The notes beneath the pieces are model-generated. The model was not told the DNA's origin. It worked only from the letters and a program-made list of their open reading frames with translations, and did no database searches. 64,000 nt of DNA from Bacteroidetes bacterium ADurb.Bin008 (GTDB lineage: Bacteria > Bacteroidota > Bacteroidia > Bacteroidales > Tenuifilaceae), in assembly GCA_002071445.1 (NCBI GenBank), contig MWFE01000065.1, positions 98,648 to 162,647 on the forward strand. The letters run 5' to 3'. The translations under genes and the position numbers were made by a program. Shown piece by piece: positions 8,544 to 17,158 of this stretch (its first letter is position 1; every line of letters starts with the position of its first letter).

Positions 8544-9938
8544 ATGCCAACCAAGAGGGAGAACATAGAGAAATGGTCGAATACTTACCAGATTCTCAAG
8601 TATTACGTTGATTTTTGTTTCAGATTCTATTTCCCCACAACCATATCGGGTTTGGAAAACATTCCCAAAGGGAAAACGGTGATTTTTGCTCCTAATCATC
8701 AAAATGCTCTGATTGATGCCCTGGCTATTCTCAGCGTCAAAACATGGCAGCCCGTCTTTCTGGCCCGTGCCGACATCTTTCAAAAACCACTGATAAGCAA
8801 AATACTTACATTCCTTAAGATCATGCCCGTTTACCGTATCCGCGACGGGTATGGCAGCCTTCATAAGAATGATGAGGTTTTCAACAAAACGGTGGACGTA
8901 CTCAAAAACCAAAACGGGCTTTGCCTAATGCCCGAGGGCAATCACGGCGATAAGAAACGGCTTAGGTTGCCCCTAAAAAAAGGGCTTGCACGCATCGCTT
9001 TTCAGGCCGAAGAAGCCTGCAAAGGCACTCTTGATATCCACGTTGTACCCGTGGGGCTCGATTATACCCACTACTCCAGGGTGGGCAGTCCACTGCATAT
9101 CCGTTTTGGCCCGCCCATACGGGTTAAGCCCATGCTGTCCACGTATAAGAAAAATCCTGCCAAGGCATACAAAGAGCTGCTCGACCTGGTGGCTCAGGGA
9201 ATTAAAAATGAAATTATCAACATCGAGGATGAGCAGTTTTACGATAACTACACGATAATCCTTGACCTATTCGCTCCCATCTTCTTGGACAAAAAGGGGG
9301 TAACAAACAATCAACCCAACAGGGTTGAGGCTCAAAGGATGATTGTTGACATAATTGATCACCAGAAGAAAAAAAGATCCGATGATTTTCTGGTTTTAAT
9401 GGCCTGTACCCTGGAATTCAGAAGGCTGATTACCGAAATGCGGTTGAATCACGTTATATTCCCCATCCCCTTCAACAAACGGATGGGGTTAATCTCCCGC
9501 ATCATTCTGCTCACGGCTTCTTTCCCTATTTTTATCTACTCGTTGATTAACAACATCTTCCCACTATCATTTATCCGCCTTATCGGTAAAACCATTAAAG
9601 ACCCCCAATTTGTCAGCAGCGTTAAACTTGCAGCGGGGCTTGTACTATTTCCCATTTTCCATGTAATTCAAATTGTTACTTTTGCCCTTATTGTTAAACA
9701 CACATATCTCACCCTGGCATATACCGTTAGCCTTCCTCTGGGTGTTTATCTTTTCTTTAAATGGCTAAAACTATATAGGCATATTCTCGATATCATTCGC
9801 GAGGTTTACTGCCGATTGTACAAAAATGCAAGCGTTAAACGTGCCGAGGAGCTTAAGCAGCAAATTGAAAAAAGGGTATGGACTGAGATTAAACGCAAAG
9901 AAGGGGTGAACTCATTGCCATCCTACCTTGACGAGTAG
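8544..9938 (+). CDS. PlsC-like 1-acyl-glycerol-phosphate acyltransferase with membrane C-terminus
   Basis: 464 residues. The N-terminal 230 residues carry the PlsC/LPLAT motifs: NHQNALID (HxxxxD form, the catalytic His-Asp pair) and MPEGNHGDKKRL (EG motif for phosphate binding). The domain transfers an acyl chain to lysophosphatidate or a related acceptor. The second half contains hydrophobic segments around residues 312-330 and 360-410 and a basic tail, so it is probably anchored in the inner membrane. The exact acceptor is not evident. It is likely cotranscribed with the symporter gene. Confidence 0.85.
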   Translation: MPTKRENIEKWSNTYQILKYYVDFCFRFYFPTTISGLENIPKGKTVIFAPNHQNALIDALAILSVKTWQPVFLARADIFQKPLISKILTFLKIMPVYRIRDGYGSLHKNDEVFNKTVDVLKNQNGLCLMPEGNHGDKKRLRLPLKKGLARIAFQAEEACKGTLDIHVVPVGLDYTHYSRVGSPLHIRFGPPIRVKPMLSTYKKNPAKAYKELLDLVAQGIKNEIINIEDEQFYDNYTIILDLFAPIFLDKKGVTNNQPNRVEAQRMIVDIIDHQKKKRSDDFLVLMACTLEFRRLITEMRLNHVIFPIPFNKRMGLISRIILLTASFPIFIYSLINNIFPLSFIRLIGKTIKDPQFVSSVKLAAGLVLFPIFHVIQIVTFALIVKHTYLTLAYTVSLPLGVYLFFKWLKLYRHILDIIREVYCRLYKNASVKRAEELKQQIEKRVWTEIKRKEGVNSLPSYLDE

Positions 9939-10349
9939 AACCCCGGTGTTGCTTTGGCTTTCTTTATCAGGATTCTTACGCTAAAGGTCAATAGATAATA
10001 CTCATACAAAGATTGCGGGGCTAACGCTCCAATTAGTTGATTAGTTGAAGTGATAATTCGTGAAACGTTAATCGTGAGGCGTGAAACGAGGTGTTTGACC
10101 CCCCGGCCCCCAAAGGGGGAGAAAGTTATGAGGTTTGGCGTTTGGCGTTCAACGTTCTTGGTTCTTAGTTTCTTTGTGTCCTCTGCGTCTGATTGGCGTC
10201 CCGAAACATCGGGATTGCGGTAGAATTCGTGAAACGTGAAACGGGCTGCGAGGGGAAAGCACTTTCCATCGTCCGCAGGATATGGAAACGCGCGAAAAAA
10301 ATCTAAAATTTCTTAATTTTGCCTATAACGCGAATTTGATATCAGACCA
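9939..10349. repeat. Gene-free stretch of short degenerate repeats left of the RhuM gene
   Basis: 411 bases without a gene. It holds several copies of a CGTGAAACG-like word (around 10057-10065, 10073-10090, 10228-10243), which also occurs on the right side of the RhuM gene. A C5-AAA-G5 inverted repeat lies at 10107-10119, and a second inverted repeat, TCCCGA/AACA/TCGGGA, at 10199-10214. GGCGTTTGGCGTTCAACGTTC-like words (10138 onward) add more low-complexity sequence. The look is that of intergenic repeats around accessory genes in Bacteroidota. Confidence 0.6.
10314..10321 (+). promoter_or_regulatory. -7 box of the RhuM-like gene
   Basis: TAATTTTG matches TANNTTTG and lies 28 bases before the ATG at 10350. 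Confidence 0.5.
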
Positions 10350-11198
10350 ATGAAAGACGAAATAATTATTTACCAAGCCGAAGAAGAATCAATAAGATTA
10401 GAAGTTAGGCTTGAAGAGGAAACCGTTTGGCTAACGCAAGCACAAATGGCTGAACTTTTTCAGACTTCTTCGCAAAATATTACCATACATATCAGAAATA
10501 TTTTTAAAGAGGGTGAGCTTTCGGAAAAAGGAACTTGTAAGGAATATTTACAAGTTCAAACTGAAGGAGACAGAAGTGTCAAAAGGAAATTAAAACTATA
10601 TAATTTAGATATCATTATTTCTGTTGGTTATCGAGTAAAGTCAATACGTGGAACACAATTCAGAATTTGGGCTAACAAAATACTAAAGGAATATTTGCTT
10701 AAAGGTCATGTGATTAATCACAGAATTGAAAAGTTGGAAAGTGATATCCACGCCGTTAAGCATAAACTAGGAGAGATTGACTTGCAGATAAAAACCAGCT
10801 TGCCCAAAAAGGAGGGCATATATTTCGATGGCGAAACATTTGACGCGTATGTTTTTGTCACAGAGATAATAAGAAATGCCAAAGACTCAATTATACTTAT
10901 CGACAATTACATTGACGAGAACGTGCTGCTCATGTTGTCGAAACGTGAAAAGGGGGTTAAGGCAACCGTTTACACTTCTGCGCCATCAAAGGTAACACAA
11001 CTCGATATTACAAAGTATAAATCGCAATACCCTGATATTGAAATAAAAACATTTACAAAATCGCACGATCGTTTTCTAATTATTGACAAAAATAACATTT
11101 ACCACATAGGCGCATCGCTAAAAGATTTGGGGAAGAAATGGTTTGGTTTTTCAATAATAAATATTGAGGTGGATTATATACTGGAGCGGTTGAAATGA
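10350..11198 (+). CDS. RhuM-family DNA-binding protein with PLD-like C-terminus
   Basis: 282 residues. Residues 1-120 match the RhuM family: a winged-helix-like start (VWLTQAQMAELFQTS), then KEYLQVQTEGDR and YNLDIIISVGYRVKSIRGTQ and RIWANKILKEYLLKG. Residues 120-148 look like a coiled coil. Residues 155-282 resemble a phospholipase-D fold with one HKD-like motif at His239-x-Arg241-x4-Asp246, where the usual Lys is Arg, followed by IYHIGASLKDLGKKW. A dimer could build a nuclease-type site, but activity is not proven. The gene seems more AT-rich than its neighbours and is flanked by repeats, which suggests transfer. Role unknown; defence or plasmid/phage regulation is a guess. Confidence 0.75.
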   Translation: MKDEIIIYQAEEESIRLEVRLEEETVWLTQAQMAELFQTSSQNITIHIRNIFKEGELSEKGTCKEYLQVQTEGDRSVKRKLKLYNLDIIISVGYRVKSIRGTQFRIWANKILKEYLLKGHVINHRIEKLESDIHAVKHKLGEIDLQIKTSLPKKEGIYFDGETFDAYVFVTEIIRNAKDSIILIDNYIDENVLLMLSKREKGVKATVYTSAPSKVTQLDITKYKSQYPDIEIKTFTKSHDRFLIIDKNNIYHIGASLKDLGKKWFGFSIINIEVDYILERLK

Positions 11199-11207
11199 TG
11201 GGATGAG

Positions 11208-11263
11208 GCGTGAAGCGTGAAGCGTGAAGCGTGAGTCGTGAGTCGTGAATCGTGAATCGTGAA
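11208..11263. repeat. Tandem heptamer array, eight units
   Basis: Eight back-to-back 7-base units of the form (G/T)CGTGA(A/G) start at 11208 and step by exactly seven. They drift from GCGTGAA through GCGTGAG and TCGTGAG to TCGTGAA. The array begins ten bases after the RhuM stop codon. The same word occurs on the left side of that gene. Confidence 0.85.
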
Positions 11264-11504
11264 ACGAGTTTCGAAGTTCGGGGTTCGAGGTTTGTGATTT
11301 GGGGTTATTTGCTAGTCAGCGAATTTACGAATTTGCGAATTTGCGAAATACCATAACAGTCCCATCTTCGGAGTATCTTGTGTTTGCTACGTCCTGATTA
11401 GTTGCACCGACAAAATGATGGCGGTGTAGAATTCGTTCCAGTGTGGTATTGCTCAATCCCGGTTTTATTTGCATATTTACCTTTTTACAAATAACCGTTT
11501 CCAC
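11264..11504. other. Gene-free stretch right of the heptamer array
   Basis: Continues the low-complexity sequence: TTCGAAGTTCGGGGTTCGAGG-like words, then a GCGAATTTACGAATTTGCGAATTTGCGAA run near 11319-11346 with an 8- to 9-base periodicity. After about 11350 it becomes ordinary sequence leading into the AhpD-like gene. I see no gene or RNA in it. Confidence 0.5.
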
Positions 11505-12110
11505 ATGTTCAAAGGCATCACCATACCCGATTCCATAGGCCTGCAGGAGAATTACAAACGCAAATATAATTTTTGGGAGATGTATATGGCATTCTCCCGA
11601 ATTCCCGGAGCAGCCATGAAACTGGCTAAAAACAAACGCAAACAGCTACTTTCCGGCCATTTCGTCGAACGAATACAATTGGCGGTAACCGAAGTGAACG
11701 GCTGTGCCGCATGCTCATACGCCCATACTGCCATGGCTTTGAAAATGGGGATGAGTTCAGAAGAGATCAGCAGCCTGCTGAGCGGTAACGATAGCATGGT
11801 TGACCCCTACGAGGCCAAAGCCATACTCTTTGCCCAGCACTTCGCCGAAAGCAGGGGTAAGCCCCGGAAGGAAGCATACATATCCATTGAGGATGCCTAT
11901 GGGAAGGAAAAGGCTAAAATTGTTCTTGCCGCATGTAGGGTTATGATAGCCGGTAATATTTATGGATTGCCATTCAGCGCCTTACAATCGCGCCGAAAAG
12001 GAAAGCCATACAGAAACAGCTCGCTGTTTTTTGAGCTGTCAATGCTTGTAGGGGGTGTTTTCATTCTACCCCTTGCCTCGGTCCATGGGTTGCTGAAAGC
12101 CTTCTTTTAG
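11505..12110 (+). CDS. AhpD/carboxymuconolactone decarboxylase-like protein
   Basis: About 201 residues. The AhpD signature is present as EVNGCAACSYAH: Glu, CxxC and His in the spacing of alkylhydroperoxidase D, which uses the two Cys as a redox pair. Such proteins reduce peroxides or protect against oxidants. The C-terminal 25 residues are hydrophobic (SMLVGGVFILPLASVHGLL) and may tether it to the membrane. The frame extends to a TTG at 11469, but ATG 11505 (MFKGITIPDSIG) fits the family better. The true substrate is unknown. Confidence 0.82.
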   Translation: MFKGITIPDSIGLQENYKRKYNFWEMYMAFSRIPGAAMKLAKNKRKQLLSGHFVERIQLAVTEVNGCAACSYAHTAMALKMGMSSEEISSLLSGNDSMVDPYEAKAILFAQHFAESRGKPRKEAYISIEDAYGKEKAKIVLAACRVMIAGNIYGLPFSALQSRRKGKPYRNSSLFFELSMLVGGVFILPLASVHGLLKAFF

Positions 12111-12280
12111 CCCAATTACACACCTTTAAGGCTTGGCTTTATGTCAAACTTTGAGGCTAATGCAGGAACCCGGCTGAACAACTTTTTACCTATTCTGTCT
12201 GTTTTTATAAAAAAATAAATAAAATAGCATAGGGTAAGAGATCGGTAAAAGGTCTTATTAGTGAAAACAAAAATCACTCT

Positions 12281-13579
12281 ATGTTCAACCACAAAAACGC
12301 AATTGCCATGAAAACATTAGTAAAATACTATTTAAACATTATCCCCATTGCCCTGGCCATATTTCTGGCAGGATCGTCACATGCACAAAATGGCAACGGC
12401 TCCTACTCTTCCTATTCGGGTTCGTTGAAAGATGCCAAAACCAGGCAGGATATAGTGTTTGCTTATATCACAGTGCCAAACTCTCACATCGGTACAGTAT
12501 CAAACAGCGAGGGTGAGTTTACCCTTAAGATTGGCAATGATGTGAAAGCCGATGAAATTGAAATTTCACATATTGGCTACAAGAAAAAAATCGTTGCTCT
12601 CTCGAGCCTAAAGGCCAACGGGAACATCATCTTCCTCGATCCCTCTTCGATTGAGTTGGAAGAGGTTACCGTGAGACCGATTGACCCCAGGCAAATTGTA
12701 ATTGATGCCCTCCAGAAAATTCCCTACAATTACAGCGAGTCGCCCAATATGCTCACCGGATTTTACCGCGAAACCATTAAGCAAAGGCGCGAGTACATTT
12801 CCATTTCCGAGGCGGTTGTGGATATTTACAAATCATCCTACAGGCCATCGGGCGGAAACGACAGGGTAAAAATATACAAGGGGAGAAAGAGTGCCAATGT
12901 TAAAAAGGCCGATACGCTCACTGTTAAGCTGCAAGGCGGACCCAGCGTTTCGCTACTTCTGGATATCGCCAAGCACCACGATTACCTCTTTATGGAGGAA
13001 GATATCAAAAATTACGATTTTACTCTGGAAGACATGGTAACCATTGACAACCGAATCAACTATGTCATTGGATTTGCCCAGCACAAATACATCACCACGC
13101 CCCTGTACTACGGCCGCCTTTACATCGACACACGCAATCTGGCCATTACTCACGCCCAGTTCAGCCTAAATCTCGACAATAAGGAGGAAGCCGCCAAACT
13201 TTTCATTAAGCGCAAACCGGCAGGCGTTAAATTTGTTCCGATTTCAACCTCCTACCTCGTTAATTACAACGTGCAGGATGGTGTTTACTACCTTAACTAC
13301 GCACGCAATGAGCTTACTTTTAAGGCAAACTGGCGGAAAAGGCTTTTCAACACAACCTATACCATCAATTCCGAGCTTGCCATAACCGACAGGTCGTTGG
13401 ACAATATATCGCGCTTCCCCTACAAGGAATCGTTTAAGCAAACGGATATACTCAACGAATCGGTAGAGGCATTCAACGATGAGGATTTCTGGGGAGAGCA
13501 CAACTACATTAAGCCGGAAGAATCGATACAAGAGGCCATTATAAAATACGGGAAACGGTTAAAAAGACAAGGCAGATAA
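12281..13579 (+). CDS. Exported carboxypeptidase-regulatory-domain protein
   Basis: 432 residues, or 423 if the ATG at 12308 is used. The signal peptide ends near AGSSHAQ. Residues of about 45-125 form a CarboxypepD_reg-like beta-sandwich (GSLKDAKTRQDIVFAYITVP to EEVTVRP), the module usually found before TonB-dependent receptors. The remaining 300 residues have no plug or barrel signature. They share a family with the protein at 15220-16857: both contain FYRE, SEAV..IYK.SY, a DTL..KL.GG block and LDIAK. Probably periplasmic or outer-membrane associated. Function unknown. Confidence 0.75.
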   Translation: MFNHKNAIAMKTLVKYYLNIIPIALAIFLAGSSHAQNGNGSYSSYSGSLKDAKTRQDIVFAYITVPNSHIGTVSNSEGEFTLKIGNDVKADEIEISHIGYKKKIVALSSLKANGNIIFLDPSSIELEEVTVRPIDPRQIVIDALQKIPYNYSESPNMLTGFYRETIKQRREYISISEAVVDIYKSSYRPSGGNDRVKIYKGRKSANVKKADTLTVKLQGGPSVSLLLDIAKHHDYLFMEEDIKNYDFTLEDMVTIDNRINYVIGFAQHKYITTPLYYGRLYIDTRNLAITHAQFSLNLDNKEEAAKLFIKRKPAGVKFVPISTSYLVNYNVQDGVYYLNYARNELTFKANWRKRLFNTTYTINSELAITDRSLDNISRFPYKESFKQTDILNESVEAFNDEDFWGEHNYIKPEESIQEAIIKYGKRLKRQGR

Positions 13580-13619
13580 TACAACAGGCTGTTAGGCATC
13601 CTACATTGACCTTAATGAG

Positions 13620-13627
13620 TACCTTTG
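13620..13627 (+). promoter_or_regulatory. -7 box of the ECF sigma operon
   Basis: TACCTTTG lies 18 bases before the ATG at 13646. It also shows that the upstream TTG at 13625 is not the start. Confidence 0.55.
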
Positions 13628-13645
13628 TTTGTAAAAGCTATCTTT

Positions 13646-14200
13646 ATGAGAATCCTATCTTCTCATTCGCATAGAAAGATTCAGCAAGGCGATATCAAGG
13701 AATTTGAAAAAGTTTTCCGAAAATTTTACTCATCCCTGTGCCGCCTTGCATTTCATTTCACCAGGGATAGGGATACGGCAGAAGAAATCGTTCAGGATAT
13801 GTTTTACAACTACTGGAAGAAGAAAGAGAAGATTGATATAACCGGCTCCATTGAGGCATACCTATACCAAGCTGTGAGAAACAGATGCCTGAAATGGATT
13901 GAGCATATCAAGGTTCAAAACAGGTACACCAAAGAAATGGAATTGCAAAATCGGATCATAGAATCGGGGGATCACACCGAAATGGAAACAGCCGAACTCA
14001 ACCATATCATTGACGAAACCCTGAGGCAACTACCCGAACGGTGCAGAGAAATATTCATTCTCAACCGTTTCGAGGGGCTAAAGTACCGGGAGATTGCCAC
14101 CAAACTGTCCATATCAATCAAAACAGTGGAGGCCAATATGGGGAAATCGTTAAAAATATTTAGGGACAGGCTAAATCTTTACTACCAGTTAACCCGCTAA
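13646..14200 (+). CDS. ECF (sigma-70 family) RNA polymerase sigma factor
   Basis: 184 residues. Region 2 (FRKFYSSLCRLAFHFTRDRD, then AEEIVQDMFYNYW) and region 4 (LPERCREIFILNRFEGLKYREIA, then LSISIKTVEANMGKSLK) are clear, and the two domains lie at about residues 20-90 and 125-180. Such factors are released by an anti-sigma factor on a surface signal. Thirteen bases downstream lies the FecR-type anti-sigma gene, so this is a sigma/anti-sigma operon. The frame is open from TTG 13625, but ATG 13646 fits the -7 box. Confidence 0.92.
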   Translation: MRILSSHSHRKIQQGDIKEFEKVFRKFYSSLCRLAFHFTRDRDTAEEIVQDMFYNYWKKKEKIDITGSIEAYLYQAVRNRCLKWIEHIKVQNRYTKEMELQNRIIESGDHTEMETAELNHIIDETLRQLPERCREIFILNRFEGLKYREIATKLSISIKTVEANMGKSLKIFRDRLNLYYQLTR

Positions 14201-14213
14201 AACTAAATTTTTT

Positions 14214-15230
14214 ATGAATTTTCTGAAAAACAGCTCCAGAAACAACCGCATAATGGCCAAATTCCTTGCCGGCGAAATGTCTGCAGGCGAAAGGGCAATT
14301 TTTGAAAAAAAGGTTGCAGGGCCCTCTGACAATGGGCTGTTACTAAACGAGATAACAAATTACTGGGGAAGAATGGAATACACGGATAGTCACACAGAAT
14401 TTAATACTGAAAAGGCATGGAGCAACCTGCATGCAAGGATACAGGAAGAAGCACACGTAGCCGAAAGTCGTACCTTGCGACTGCCGGCAATCAAATGGTA
14501 TGCCCGTGCAGCAGTAGTGGCTCTGCTAATCGCTCTGGGCGGTGCCATTGCTTTTACCGATGTGTTATTTACAAAGAGTATTGTGGTTGCCCACAGCGCC
14601 GGCGATCCCACCACTTTGGTTTACCCCTTGAGCGATGGCAGCGTTGTGTACCTTTCCAATGGCACTACCCTAACCCTGTCGAAAAAATTTGGGAAGAGGG
14701 TTCGTCACGTTTCACTTCAAGGCGAAGCCTTTTTTGATGTGATGCCCAATCCTCAAAAGCCGTTTACCGTTGAAACCGGCAATGCCATCATCCGGGTGCT
14801 GGGCACATCATTTTCTCTGAAATCTCATCATCGTAACGACTTTGAGCTGGCTGTGGAATCGGGAACCGTGAGCGTTATTGACAAGGATAAAAAGGCGGAA
14901 CTCCTTATTGCCAAAGCAGGCGACATGGTAAAACTGGTGGATAACAACTTTCGAAGAACGATGTATGCCGCCGACCCCTCCCAGAGGTGGTACAACAAGC
15001 GACTGCAGTTCAAGGATGAAACAGTTTTTCATATCATCCGGGTTATCAACAAATGTTACGGTGCCAACATCATCGTGGAATCGCCAACCATAGGCGATAA
15101 GCGGATTACAGTTACCTTTGACAACAGCAATATCAACTCCATGGTTACCATAATCAGTGCTACCCTTAATTTGGAGCCAAAATATCTAAACGATACCATA
15201 CTGTTGACCACTCCCGACCATGGACAATGA
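14214..15230 (+). CDS. FecR-family anti-sigma factor
   Basis: 338 residues. The cytoplasmic N-terminus (about 1-95) would hold the sigma factor. A single membrane helix follows at about 98-120 (AAVVALLIALGGAIAF), then a periplasmic FecR domain (LSDGSVVYLSNGTTLTLSKKF to IRVLGTSFSLKSH). The C-terminus (LQFKDETVFHIIRVINKCYG onward) is the DUF4974 domain that contacts an STN signalling domain. The gene follows the sigma gene by 13 bases, and its last 11 bases overlap the start of the STN-domain gene, so translation is probably coupled. Confidence 0.92.
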   Translation: MNFLKNSSRNNRIMAKFLAGEMSAGERAIFEKKVAGPSDNGLLLNEITNYWGRMEYTDSHTEFNTEKAWSNLHARIQEEAHVAESRTLRLPAIKWYARAAVVALLIALGGAIAFTDVLFTKSIVVAHSAGDPTTLVYPLSDGSVVYLSNGTTLTLSKKFGKRVRHVSLQGEAFFDVMPNPQKPFTVETGNAIIRVLGTSFSLKSHHRNDFELAVESGTVSVIDKDKKAELLIAKAGDMVKLVDNNFRRTMYAADPSQRWYNKRLQFKDETVFHIIRVINKCYGANIIVESPTIGDKRITVTFDNSNINSMVTIISATLNLEPKYLNDTILLTTPDHGQ

Positions 15231-16857
15231 GAAATCAACCGGTAGCAGCTTATCCCCGAATCACCTGCGGCGATATGGCGGTATTCTGCTGTTGGCAGCA
15301 GCACTCCTATGCGCTAACAGGCTAACTGCTCAGGAGGCCGATGAGATTTTTCAGCAAAGGGTAACCATCCCCACGCATAAAACCACCGTTTTCAACGCCC
15401 TCAATCAGCTATCGGATAGTACCGGATTTCTCTTTGCTTACAACAGCCAGGAGGTGAAAAGCGATAAAACCATTCGTCCGAATATTATCAACCTTCCCCT
15501 AAGGGATGCCATCTTTCAGATTCTGGGCGATACGCTTTTCAGCCTCAGGTTGATTGACAGGCACATCCTTATCTACAAGAAAACCCCGCTGCCTGCAGAA
15601 ACCACAAGCAGTGAACCCTCTGGCGCAGCCGAGTTTCTTAACATCAAGGGACGTATCCTTGATGCTCAAACCAGGCGTCCATTGGCCTACGCTACCATTG
15701 GGTTACCCCTTTACGGCGTAGGAACAGTTACCAATCAGGATGGCTTTTTCTTCCTAAAAATTCCATCGCGGCTGAAGGATAACCGGCTCACCATTTCGTA
15801 TTTGGGCTACGAATCGAAAGCTATCCTGCCGGATGTGCTTTCCCCAAAAAACATCGACATATACCTCGAACCCAGTTTTATATCCATACAAGAGGTGATC
15901 ATTCGCAATATCGACCCTGAACTTATTGTAAAAGAAGCAGTAGCAAAAATTCCTGATAATTTCAATGCCAAACCAACCTATTACACTGCCTTTTACAGGG
16001 AAGGCGTGGTAATGAACAAAAAGTACCAAAACTATTCTGAGGCCGTCTTCAGAATTTATAAGCCCTCCTACTCCTCTTCATTTGACAACAATCAGGTAAA
16101 ACTGATTAAATCGCGCAAATTCACAAATGTTGAACAAACCGATACCCTAAGCATTAAGCTGAAAGGGGGTGTGAACAGTGCGCTCATGCTGGACATAGCC
16201 AAAACCTTACCCGATTTCCTGGATGCCGAAACTCAGGGTACTTATATTTTCAAACGCAATGACATTGTAACTGTGGGTGGACGAACCGCTTATGAAATAT
16301 CGTTCGAACAGCGGCCTCACATCACCAAACCCCTGCTGAAAGGCGTGATTATTATCGATATGGAAAACTTAGCCATACTGGGAGCCCGTTTCGAGGTTAA
16401 TCCCAAACACCTTGCCTCTTCAGCCAATATGTTTCTGGTTAAACGGAACCGAAATATCACACTCAAACCACAGAGCGTAAGCTATTCTGTTAACTTCTCA
16501 CGAAACGATGAGGGGTACCATCTCAACCACGTCCGTGGCGATCTTCATTTTAAATATCGCAAGCGTAGATCGCTGTTATACAATCCTTTTCATACTTTTC
16601 TTGAATTGGTAGTTACCCGCGTGGAATCTGACAACGTCAGGCGTTTCGCTAAGAAAGAGACCATGAAAACCTCCAGTGTTTTTGCCGATACCCGTTTCGA
16701 ATATGACGAACAATTCTGGGGCGATTTCAACATCATTGCTCCTGAGCAAAGCATTTTCGATGCACTCCAAACCATTGAAACGAAGATAGAGCAGATATCC
16801 ATGGAAGGCGAAAACTCCGAATTGCCACCAGCCACCGACAATTATGAAAACCAGTAA
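15220..16857 (+). CDS. STN-domain and carboxypeptidase-regulatory-domain protein lacking a TonB barrel
   Basis: 545 residues. A signal peptide (about 1-37) is followed by an STN domain (about 45-125: FNALNQLSDSTGFLFAYNSQ, LPLRDAIFQILGDT). A CarboxypepD_reg domain lies at about 143-225 (KGRILDAQTRRPLAYATIGLP). The rest is a 300-residue region paralogous to the protein at 12281-13579. In ordinary surface-signalling systems the STN domain precedes a SusC/TonB receptor with plug and barrel; no such region is present here. It overlaps the FecR gene by 11 bases, so it is probably the signal transducer for that anti-sigma factor. Confidence 0.82.
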   Translation: MDNEKSTGSSLSPNHLRRYGGILLLAAALLCANRLTAQEADEIFQQRVTIPTHKTTVFNALNQLSDSTGFLFAYNSQEVKSDKTIRPNIINLPLRDAIFQILGDTLFSLRLIDRHILIYKKTPLPAETTSSEPSGAAEFLNIKGRILDAQTRRPLAYATIGLPLYGVGTVTNQDGFFFLKIPSRLKDNRLTISYLGYESKAILPDVLSPKNIDIYLEPSFISIQEVIIRNIDPELIVKEAVAKIPDNFNAKPTYYTAFYREGVVMNKKYQNYSEAVFRIYKPSYSSSFDNNQVKLIKSRKFTNVEQTDTLSIKLKGGVNSALMLDIAKTLPDFLDAETQGTYIFKRNDIVTVGGRTAYEISFEQRPHITKPLLKGVIIIDMENLAILGARFEVNPKHLASSANMFLVKRNRNITLKPQSVSYSVNFSRNDEGYHLNHVRGDLHFKYRKRRSLLYNPFHTFLELVVTRVESDNVRRFAKKETMKTSSVFADTRFEYDEQFWGDFNIIAPEQSIFDALQTIETKIEQISMEGENSELPPATDNYENQ

Positions 16858-17158
16858 AAAACGAACTTCATATTGATGTGAGAAGGGAAAGGATTAGCCA
16901 TCTGAAGCCCAAAACGCAGGTTATATAATATAAATCCGCACCATTTTATTAAGGCAATCCCCATAATCTTAAACAAAAGAGAGATAAAATTCACTCCGTA
17001 AGCCGAAAGTGAATAACTTTGTGGTTCATTTTAGCAGCACGAAAAGTAGTGTTGAATAGCATTGCACAATGGTAAACATATATTCTTTTAAGCTGTTTGT
17101 AAGCTACAGAATCAAAAGTTACAAATTTGCCTGACAGATATTGAACAAAAGATAGAAA
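16858..17158. other. Gene-free leader region before sufB
   Basis: 301 bases. The right half is the sufB leader, starting from the -7 box at 17014-17021. I see no open frame, no terminator and no recognisable riboswitch. The leader of about 130 bases is long for this window and could carry regulation. Confidence 0.4.
17014..17021 (+). promoter_or_regulatory. -7 box of suf operon
   Basis: TAACTTTG matches TANNTTTG and lies 137 bases before the sufB ATG. Confidence 0.5.

Noticed and set aside
11208..11263. CRISPR array
   Set aside because: Units are 7 bases, back to back, with no spacers and no cas genes.
16858..17158. Riboswitch before sufB
   Set aside because: I found no conserved riboswitch core or terminator pairing in the leader.
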